A model generated the notes under the pieces. That model did no database searches. It worked only from the letters and a program-made list of their open reading frames with translations, and was not told where the DNA came from. Position numbers and translations under genes: made by a program. Of a stretch of 64,000 bases of DNA, positions 49,201 to 61,200 are shown in pieces (the first letter of the stretch is position 1; the number at the start of each line of letters is the position of its first letter). The DNA comes from Owenia fusiformis (Eukaryota > Annelida > Polychaeta > Sabellida > Oweniidae), in NCBI GenBank assembly GCA_903813345.2, contig CAIIXF020000009.1, forward strand, positions 24,079,759 through 24,143,758. The letters are read 5' to 3'.

Positions 49201-52200
49201 CATTAAGATCTCTGTGTTAAAACATATCAAAGGAAAGCTCTTTGGGAGGTGTGACATGATAAAAAGCAATAACTGAAAAAAGCAATAATTATATTTGAAC
49301 AGCATACAATTGTGTTTATATACCACATTAGTACAATATTGAAGTATTGAATCATGAATTGAAGAATCTCAAACATTAGTTTAGATTTTTTCTCAACAGT
49401 AAGCACACATATTAATGATTAGAAAAGTGCAACGCAAGAGAGTGTGTCACCAAAAGATTTACAAAAATAATCTGAGAGGTACTATTTTGATTTCATTACA
49501 TTGATGATTTACCTTCTGTGAGTGGCCAGAGACGAGGCGGATACTTGTCCGTTCTGTCCAGTTAATATACCAGAGAGTACCGCTACTTGTACCCACAATG
49601 CCCTGCAACCGCAACATTTTAAGTAAATAGTGGTCAATCACAAAAATTAAGTTGAAACTGGAGGAAAAATATTTTAATATTTTACCTAATGTTACAATTG
49701 TAAGTACTTAGGTGTGTCAAAAAGTTTTGCAGTTGATGCCATAACTTCAAGGAAAATAAGACTATTACAATGAATCTTGGTACACATATGTGTTATATAT
49801 TTATACATTATATGTTAAAATTTGGGACCTCAATTTTGATTGGTTCTTGAGATATGGTTGCTATGGTAACCAGAGTGGTGGGTACCTTGTTCAACACGAA
49901 ATTATGTTTTTCCAAATAGTTTTCTTGCTTGAATAAACTCTTTGTAAAGTGGCAATTAGCAGGTGTAAGTGTCTTTGGGTGGCTATTTTTCTTCAAATTC
50001 TTCAATTTTTCTAATTGTGTCTATGACATCACAATAGACAAGTGACAAGATAAGTTCCTTTGTGATGTATACTGTCCAAAACCCAGTTGAAAAATTGAGA
50101 TGGAAAAGTGAGGAAATTTTGAATTTTTTTCCAAAATTTTCAAAATGGCAGATGTTTCCACACCAACCAAATTGATGAAATGGAAGCATAGAAATCTGAT
50201 ACAGTGCATGGTTCAAAATGGCAAGACTTTGCAAGAGACTTATGAACTGGTTCAGGGAGCATTTGGAAATGATACCAAAACATATCCAGAAATTGCCCAG
50301 ATGCTGCAAGACGCGCTTCCTTTTGCTCCACTGTGAGGAACTTTGGAACCCACTTTGCTGCAACATACCGCTTTTTCAAGATCTTTGTGACAATTGTATG
50401 GCACGACCCTAGATATATCCAAAAAATCACTTATTTCCTCTAATGAAATATGTCTGTCCTTTGAATTTAAAAAAATAGCCAACCAAAGACACTTACACCT
50501 GCTAATTGCCACTTTACAAAGAGTTTATTCAAGCAAGAAAACTATTTGGAAAAACATAATTTCGGGTTGAACATGGTACCCACCACTCTGTTTACCATAG
50601 CAACCATATCTCAAGAACCAATCAAAATTGAGGTCCCAAATTTTAACATATAATGTATAAATGTATAACACATATGTGTACCAAGTTTCATTGTAAAAGT
50701 CTTATTTTCCTTGAAGTTATGGCATCAACTGCAAAACTTTTTGACCCACCTAAGTACCAAAATTCTGATGGGTCATAGAGCAGGTAATAGTACTACATGC
50801 AGTTTTGACTAAAATGCCCAGTGGTGTTAGTTTAGTGTTGAAATATATCATTATCAATTTACAACTTTGTAAGAGAGCAACAATTGTATAACTGCATTGT
50901 CAATGTTACCATATCCATTGTTTCATCAAACATGGCTGTTGTGACATCACCATCTAACATCATCTCATCTTCCATTGTAAGACCCCCTTGGCGTATAGCA
51001 TCATTCCCGCCTCCAGGGAGCCTCATCTCGCCTATCCCCACCACTGACCATAGTTTGAGATGACCCCCTACACTGCCTGTTACAAGTCTTCCATGTCTAG
51101 AGATCACTATATCTACAATTTATAGATATTGAAGTAAAGGTTACTAATTTTACTCAAAGACAAAGAGGCCTGTATAATATCATGATCACTGAATTCTAAT
51201 CATGTTTCACAATATATAGACAGCAGTTTAACTCCATAAAACACAATTTTATTCAAATCATAATCTGCAATATTTCTAGGAAAATTTACATTAAAGGTCA
51301 CAAAATTGGAATCATTTTATATCCAAAATTCAACAAAATCAATATAAAACCAACATGACTCACTTAAATTGAAATATGTTAATGGATTCCTTCATGTCGA
51401 GGACATCTACACCATGTATATGACAAATGTCAATGCAGACATATTTTAAAAGGGAAAATAGAGTTGAAAGGGGTATAAAAATATCAAGGTTGTATTGACT
51501 TTATATCTATAGCTATGAACATTAGTGAAGTGGTTTATTCAAAACTAAAGAAAACAGCATGGATTTGATCACCAGTGAGAAATCCTCACCAATTTCTGTT
51601 GAACCAGCCTCCCAGTGCATGAAGCATTTATTCTGCCTTGTGTCCCATGCTGAGATGATACCATTGTTTGCTCCTATATATAATGTACTGTCTCCTGCAA
51701 ACTCTGCACTAGTGAAGTCAACCTGACCTGTCACCTGTAACAATATCAAAAAATAAAGTGCTTGTAATATAAAGCTTTGTACATTATCAAATGATTAATT
51801 GAAATTCTAAAGTGATTGTTGTACATTGTCAAGTAATTGTTGTACATTTCCAAGTGATTGTTGTACATTTCCAAGTGATTTTTTACATTCTTAAGTGATA
51901 ATTGTACATTTCCAAGTGATTGTTGTACATTCCCAAGTGATTTTCTTACATACTTAAGTGATGGTTGTACATTTCCAAGTGATTCTTTCCATTCTCAAGT
52001 GATAGTTGTACATTTCCAAGTGATTGTTGTACATTTCCAAGTGATTGCTGTACATTCCAAGTGATTTTATTACATTCTTAAGTGATAGTTGTACATTTCC
52101 AAGTGATAGTTGTAGATTTTCAAGTGATTTTTTTTACATTCCCAAGTGATTGGTGTTATATATTACCATGTGATTGGTTTGCAAAATTTCCTCGGGAACT

Positions 52201-55200
52201 TCAGCCTCATGTAGATTAAGACAGGGGGCGTCACCAGTCTCATCCACTAACCAGAACAGAACAGTACCATTGGTGCCAACAGTCACAAACTCGTTACATG
52301 TGTGGGGGTCCCAAGCTACATGGTGCACAGGTAGTGCAGTCTTAGATGTAATGAGAACCTGATGGTTTTGTGTGCTCCATACTACAACTGAGCATTCCCT
52401 ATAGTCCCCTGTAAAATATTTTGGTAAAAACTGATTTTCTAACTAAAGCAATTTAGCATTTGATTAGACTTCCTTGTTCCCCTTATGGATATAATAAACA
52501 ATAATGAACCAATATCTGAGCTGACAAGTAAAGCTACAAGTAAAGCTACAAGTTAAGTGAATAACATTTAGCAGGGAGATAATACTATATTCCACACATA
52601 CTGAGGGTCGGTAGATAACATAGAGAAATACACAGTATATTGTGGTAGACAGTATGGAGGATTCATAAAAGATATGGGATATATCTGTAAAGTATAGTCA
52701 GTTGTAGGGGAGCTAAAATCTCAAAGTACATCATAGATTTCAGCAAGATCATTTTGTATTAGTATCAGTAACTCAATACCTTATTACTGTTGAGCTACAG
52801 ATTCTAACCAGTATTGTGCAGTACATAACTCTTACTTATATTTACTTACCAATTGATATGAGGAATCTGTCATCCCTGGAGTATGCCAGACATATAACAT
52901 CATGTTCATGGTGAGTTAGAGTTGTGCTACAAGTCAAAGTGTGAAGGTCCCAGAGACAAATCTGTGGTGTAGTGAGACCTTGAGCCCCACTGGCACTGGC
53001 AAGCACCTAAAATAAACCATTTCATCAATAACCTAAACCCTCTTTTGATGAATAATGGCACTCTAGTGGTGTTTTCAAATTCATTTGCAATACAAAGAGG
53101 GGTTGAGCTAAGGTTCTGAAAACAGCTGGTCAAAATGGCAATATGAACCAATTGCCATGTTATTTTCTATACCTACGAAAAATTCAACTGGTCCATATCA
53201 AAAGTGACCTTACATATGATCAGTGGACTGGCCCTTAGCTCAAACCATGAATATGTAGTCATTCTTGTACTCTAAACATTACAAATCACAATACGGAACA
53301 TCAAGATAAAACTTCAAAATAATTCACTCTTGTAGTTGCAGATTTTTGAAATCTTCATGTAAATGATCATGTAAATCAAACTAATATTGTTGAGAGTAAT
53401 CATATCTAAGCCCACCACTGAAAATATGCCCTTATTTGTTCTTTCGAAATGCATTATTAAACACTGACCTGACAATCATTCTGCAGAGTAATGGTAGATA
53501 TCTCCTCTACATGGCCTATTAGGTGATGCTGTGAACTTGTGTTTAAGTCTTCTACAATTACTACACTACCACTGGTGTAGGCAAAGAATCCTAGGAACAA
53601 GAAAAAAAGCTAAGTAAATCACCCTCATTCATTCCAATGTTAATTCCTCATTTGTTCCATGTTAATTTCTTTTCATTCAATCCCACATTTAATTTGTCCT
53701 CTTTCAATGCCATGTCTCTTCATTTACTGCTGGAACCTGAGATATAGAAAAAAAAAGTATTTTCTCTTTTTCCGGAGATTAAGTTCAAAAACTTGACTCA
53801 AAAGGTATCTACAGTAATACATGTGTTTTGAAGCATCCCTTTTGAATGTATACTACAGTATAGACTACACTTGAAACAGGTTTAACTGAATATTTATAGA
53901 TACCCTGTGGCATTACATTATTGCTATTATGGCAAAGTGAATGCTGTGTAAGATTTCAGTTTGTGCTAAAATATAGCGCACATTAGTCATATGAACTCTT
54001 TACTTATTGTTTTGCCGGGGTGGCCTAAACTTGAGCTCAAAACTAAAGTTTTACATCGGTGGAGAAAATTAATACTTTAATTTACATGAAGTAATAGTAG
54101 AATTACATTTTGAAGATACAGACTTAACTTCAAACCAAATTAGACACATGTATTTCGGAAATGAAAGTGACTTCAAAAGGTGTACTAACATGTGTCATAT
54201 TTGTAGGATGTTTACAATTTTACATTTTTATATCAGATAAAATAAACATAAGAGAATCAAATCTAAAGTTGAACAAGAATGTAACAAATGACAGTTTAAA
54301 AAAGGGCAATGCAAATAACACATCATATAGTGTTAAAAAGAATGATGTCCATAATATACTGCACAATATGAAAAGAAACCCTATGGATAATAGAAAAGGA
54401 ATGGAATTGATAAGCAGATTACTACAAAACTGGCCAAGAGACAAACCAAAGGCCTTCATATATTTCTTACTACAAGATGAAGAATCTAGAATGGTTAAGT
54501 TCTGGAGAGCTTTAAGCTCATTTGATAAATTCTTTAACTTGAAATACAACTATCCAATAATAATTTTCCATGAAAGGAATTTTCGAGAGACAATCAAAAG
54601 CAAAATTCAATCAAAAACAAATTCACCGATTATTTTTCAACAAATTGAATTTGTGATACCAAATTTTATAATCCGTTCTAAGTTAGAGGCAAAAGTTTGT
54701 GGGGCAGGAATTGGATACAGACACATGTGCAGATTCCATGCAAAACTTCTAGCCGAGCATCAATTGATGCAAAACTTTGATTACTATTTACGCCTTGACG
54801 ATGATTCTTTAATTTTGAAGCCGATAAGTTATGACATATTTCGCCATTTGAGAGACAATAAATACACATATGGGTACTTACTGACGACAATGGAAAGCCC
54901 CATTTGTGCAGGAGGACTCTGGGAAGGTACGCAAAGATTTATTCAGAAAAAAAATATTACGCCACAATTTTATCCTACATGGCCAAAATACAAAATTTTT
55001 TATAACAATTTTGAGGTTTCCAGTACAAGCATATGGAGAACTGATGCATATGCTAGTTATATAGATTATATAGATCGAATGGGTGCCATTTTCTATGCTA
55101 GGTGGGGAGATGCACCAATAAAGACATTAGGTCTTTCACTATTTGTATCTTGGAGACAAATTATTGAGATGCCAAACATTTCATACAGACATCAAAACAT

Positions 55201-58200
55201 GCAGACTCGATGGTAAAAGTTCTGCGAAACCTTAACAATTAAAGTTCTGTGAAACCGTAACATTTGAATTCCAATAAACTCTGAAAAACTTGGCCTTATT
55301 GGTCATATGATGACAATAAAGGTACAGTGAAACCTGTCGAATTCAATTGTTCCTTTAACCTAATATTATTCACTAGTATTTACATATGAGATTTTTTAAC
55401 ATAGGAATCAATGGACACTAAACATGAAAAAAGAGTTCACAGTTCAACTGAGAAATTAAAGTTCAGAAGTGTTTAAAAACACAGGTTTTACAGGACATGT
55501 AGTTTACCTGTCTCAGCATTCCAGACCATGTTGTTTCTACCATTGCCATTGTAGCCTACAATTGAGTTAAGCCTCAATGCAGTCTGGTTGGGTGGAGCAG
55601 TGTACCTTCTCTGTAATACAATGATGCAGGGGTTTCATTAGCAGCAAGCAACAGGCGATTTTCACCAGTTGTTTTCACAAAACCGATTGTTGTTTTTAGG
55701 GACTTTTCTACTTTTCCATGTTAAATTTATGATTTCCATTAATTTTGCATGCTGGTTGTTTTCATTTATTTAGCCTGTTGTGAGAAATTCTAGTGAAACC
55801 CCTGATGATGGCAATGGAATATTCATTCAGATGTTTCTTGTTTTAGTGTTTGTCTGATTTAAATATTTTTAAAAATCTGTTCAACTTGATTAAATAAACA
55901 TTTTTCTAATGATACCATTATTTCTAAAAAATCGCCTTGATTTAATATACAAGACTATACATTGATTATACATTTAATTGAATTGTTTTTCAATGTCAGG
56001 GGATACATTGAGAAACTTGATTAGAAAACATTGCTTACTTGTGCTATAGCTGCCGCTTTTGGTCTTTTGATGAAATGTTTCCTAACGCATGGTCTCATAA
56101 GTTGTTCTATGTCTGGTTTATTCTTTCTACTTGAGCCAAAGGCTGGTGCAAGTTGTTTAGTTGGTGTTTGGTATCTTTGGTGCTGTTGTCTACTTGGACT
56201 ATGCCCTAAACTATCCTTCCCGGTTATTTCAATCTGGAACATGTGTTAAACTTTGGAATTTTAGTTATCTAATTTATTCCAGTAGAGCAACTATAACCGG
56301 GCCGTAACATGCAAAATGTCACTCCCTTTACCTTGAAAAAAATGTCACTCCCTGCCATTTGTTACGGACACTAAATGCCAACTGCTGAACACTTACCATC
56401 AAACACCAACTGCCAAATACTGTCAACAAAAAGTTGGAAACTACAACAAAATGTCAGCACGACAACACATTGTGACGTTTGGTGAGGCAGAAAGACAAAT
56501 TTGCAAAATGCTAAATTCACAAATATTGAATTTTAGACATAAGACTAGCAAATCAAAATAGATGATGTTGAAAATCATTTGTAATCTGAACTAACAAGTC
56601 AATATGGCAACCATACATTGAGATGATCCTCTAGTAAAGCCTACCTTATTCATATCACTATCACTGTCTTCTTGAGAATTGTCCTCCTGTAAGGTAGGTC
56701 CCAATAATACCTCCTCTTCACTCTCTGTAGAAAACAATGGTAAGAGTATATTGGTATATTTATTTATCTAGGTCTGCTATTGGTCTCTAGTCCTAGAGTA
56801 ATTGGAACCTAGGAAGTAAATGCCTTCAACTCAAGAAACAGAGGCTGCTTCAAGATATATGTTGTATTGAGAAAGTTGAGAGAGCCTCAATATTCATTTA
56901 GTTAGTCATGCTAATTTTCTGTAGTCCTGAAGTGGTTGTTATTGAGTGGTCAGACTCCAGTAACAGTGTCTGAGAAAGTCAAGAGAAAGGTTCATTTTTG
57001 TTGTTAAGTACTGTACATGTATCTATCATTTTTAATTGAAGGTATTATTTCATACCTAACTTCTTACATCAAAGTCAGTATTCATGTTGTACATGGCATT
57101 TAAACTCCAAGTTAAATTCTACTTGGTCCTACGCCTACATCACGCCTGTATCTCACCTGATTCCTCTGCATCTAGGTGTATGGAGCTTATATCAGCTATT
57201 TTCCCAGGTGGTTGATAGCTTGTTGGTCTGGGAGGGCTCCTTCGAGGCATTTCTCCCAATTCAGTACTGAGAGACCTCCTAACAGGGCTACGAGTTCTCC
57301 CTATAGTTCTATCATCAAATGTGACTGATTTCGATGGAGACATTTTCAATCTAGAGTGAGATGACATCCTTTCTTCATTTTCCTCTACCCTGGGGATGTA
57401 ATTCTTCAGGGGGGTCCGACCCTCAGGTTGTTCTTGTTGACGTTGATGTGTGTTGGCTAAAAAGTCCCATAGAAATATAGCCTCGCCAACAGATATGAGT
57501 CCAAGGCCATCAGGTGTGAAAATGACTTTATGAATCGCCTCTGAATGGCCAATAAACACCTAAAAAAATATCTTGTTGTTTTAAAAATACTCAATAAATA
57601 CATGATTGGACACTAGAATCATATTTAGCCTCATTCATGATTAGTAATGAAAGTAATTCAAATTAAAACTTTTGTGGATTGAACTGCAATAATAAAGGCA
57701 TCTGAATAAACAGAAAAATGTTCCAATTTTTATTGGCCCACCTTGTATTAAAACACAATTTCCACTCCCAATGACTTGTAGTTTTTTCCAGGAGCTTTTT
57801 TTATGAAAATTTGAATAAAAATGTTGAATCAACAAAATCTACATTTGATCTAATAGCTGGTGTTATTAGGGAGACTGAATCGAGTAAATGCACTCACATT
57901 TTATATTCACTTAATAATGTAGCATATAGGATAACAGAGAAGGTAATTCACACTCAACTCAACCCCAAAACAGGCTATTCCATAGTCAGATCAAATACAA
58001 TCTAAATCTGGCCTAAGTCAATGCTATTTAGGAGCTAGGTTCATCTGCAACCAATTCGTTGAACTCACACCTCGTCAATTTAAACAAAACCTGTCATTTA
58101 ACCCAAAAGACTTGGATTCTGACCTTGGTCAAGGAGGTCAATTCACCTGAAAGTTGAGATCCAATCTCATGTGATAGTCCCATATTTTGATGACTTTATC

Positions 58201-61200
58201 CCCTGTGGTTGCTAGGTGACGACCATCTTCTGTTATACTGAGTGATGTACAACTTGCTCGATGGATGTGCTCAATCTAAACCAGAAAAGAGATACATTTA
58301 TATTGTTGTGTATAATAAAAGATGCATCATACACTATATTAGAATATGCACATTCATTTTGCTATGGCAAAAGTTACATCAATGAATAATCAACAAATTG
58401 CCATATGTTTCTCAACTTTAATGGAAACAAATGATGACATGCCACCTGGTAAGCTGGTAAAATGGTTACATAATGGTGACAATTTGTTACAGAGACTGGC
58501 CACAGAATCCAATGTGAATGCTGTACTCCAAACATTGGACACAGCAAATGGTCATGACAGTATGCTGATATGGTGTCATAAAAAGACATGCTTATGCAAT
58601 CTTAATTGAACAAGTTGTTATACAGGTATGATCGACTGATTGACTTACCTCTGTTAAGAGTCTACCACTTCTGGCATCTAATTTGAGGAGTTTGTTACTG
58701 GAGGTTGTAACAAGGAGATGTTTCACATTGGCTGAGGTGTAGGCCACCCTCTCTGCTGTGTCTATTGCATTCTGGGTATCATCTGTTGTATTCAGCGATG
58801 TGATGTCAATCCGCAACATCTAGAAAATGTATTATAGTGTTGTATAGTATATGATCACATGATTAGGAGTGTCTAAGCATTTCGCTTTTGTGGATGATAC
58901 AGTATTACCTTTCGTGGAATATTTCCTGTATCACATGCTGAAACGTGTGATAACTGAAAGTATAGTATAGTGAAGTGCAGTGCAGTGCAGTGCAGTGCAG
59001 TGCAGTGCAGTGCAGTGTAGTGTAGTGTAGTCATGATTATCGCAATACATACATGTATGTTACAGAACATGGGCCATTTATCAAAGTGCCAGTCTTGGTG
59101 TTTCTCTATTTCTAGTGTATTGTATATTGTAATACATCTGTTAGACTATGTGAAAAGAAATAAAACTAGGTATCTATGAGAACATTAAATAATTTATAAT
59201 AGACACAAATGGAGCCAAAAATGGAGGCCAATGTAAACTACCTTAGCTCGAAGTCAAGAATATGAATGACCAATTACTATTGAAAAACATGTTATACAAA
59301 TATTATTATTATCACTATTTTCATTCCATTTAAAGCAAGGCATTAAAATGCAAAATTTCACCACCTGCCATTTGTCATGGATACAGACTGCCAAACACCG
59401 ACCACCAAACACCAACTGCAGAAATTCTGAACGCAAAATTGCCAACCCTACCCCTCTCCCTTACTTGTCACATGCATGGTTTGAATCTTTTTTATAAAAA
59501 CATAAATATGTGTATACCTCATCCAATGTTTTAGAGTTGACCACAGATACTGTAAATTCTGACGGACCAACAAAAGCCACTTGTCGACCATCTGGACTGA
59601 CAGCCAGGGCATCTGGTCCAAATATTTCACCTCTGGCATGTGTGTTTCCTGTAAGACAAAGGTACAGAAGAATGTACATGTTTCTTGGGTATGAGAATTT
59701 CTAATGATGATTCTACAGGTGGGTGAATAATAAGAATAAAAAAAACTTGTTCATTTTGAAAGTTTATGGAAACTTACACTGTATCAAACTTTATATGTAA
59801 TCATATTAAGCAGACACAGGTCTTTATCACAACTCAAACATAATATTTTTACTTTTTGCATTAACTTCAGATCTGGCTTGCCAAGATGCCCAACTTAATA
59901 GGCTAACTTTTTGCAACTCATTGACGATCTACTATAATTAACAAAAGCATATTCTCTAGTTGCACAGAATAACCTTTACATAATTATATAACATATCTAC
60001 CTAGTAATCTAAGAAGGGGGTAACCAGTCTCTGTTGCATCATATAAAGCTATGGAGCCCAGTGAACCAGCACTGTAGAGGTAGTCTCCATTCGGGGAATA
60101 CACTAGCCCTATCACACAGCCTCTATGTTGCCTATAGTAAAATATGTGTGCGTCACTAAATACAATTTTCACATTTTCTAAATTGACTAGTATGTAAAAT
60201 TTCAGTGATTTCATAAATACGATCACTTATTTGTGATAAATAATTTTCTTTTTTTGTTTAAAACAATGTAACTCATAAACAGGTTAAAGTGGCTATGAGC
60301 CCTTAGAGGGAGTATTAGGTGCTGCATATTGTTATTTACAAAGATTAATGATGTATTATAGGAAATGTACATGAAAGTGTTTAACATCAGCAATGACCTT
60401 GAAAACCAGAGTGATGAGAAAATCCGTCACATTTTACTAATTTGAGCATCCAAAGTTGTATAGGTATGTAGTAACAAAACATTGCAAAAATGAAATATTC
60501 TCTGGTTTCAACCGATTTTAGAGCCTGGAATTCAAGATGTTAAAAATCATACGTTGAACATTGATTTATTTACTTGTGCTCTGCCAGCATGCTTGTTGAT
60601 GCGACATTGAAGACTCTGACACACCCACTTTGGAAGCCACAGGCAAACACTTGCTGATGGGGCTGGTATGTTATATTACTGGGGCATTCTTCAGGGGCTG
60701 TGAAGTCATACAACTGGAAAAAAATTAAATTAAAGCCACAGGCAAACACTAGCTAATGGGGCTGGTAAGTTACACCACTGGGGCATTCCTCGGGGCTGTG
60801 AAGTCATACAACTGGAAGACATAACAAAATAGTTCAAGTTTTGTGTCATAAATAATTGCAAGACCATTGGGGACATCAAGAGATCCCTGAGGAACACCCT
60901 CATTAATATGGTGGTTTAGAAATATTTGGAGGGTAAATTGTTTAAAAATCACGTATCACCTGAAAACAAATAAATGTACATATATTTATATGTTTTCAAA
61001 ATTCCATCAATTATTGTGTATAACTTAATACATGTACAGTATATAGTTGACAATCTTTGAATTTTGTCTTGGAAATCAACATTGTTCATTATTTAATATT
61101 CCCTTATAGCTAAACCATTGGAACACTGAACCAACTGATGAATCAAAGGAATTCATTAAAAACAACAATCCCATTATTCCTTTATGATTCTCAAGAAGAC

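Noticed and set aside
58346-58609. 87-residue plus-strand ORF nearly filling a WDR90 intron
   Set aside because: No recognisable domain, and its length is within what chance gives in 64 kb of AT-rich DNA.
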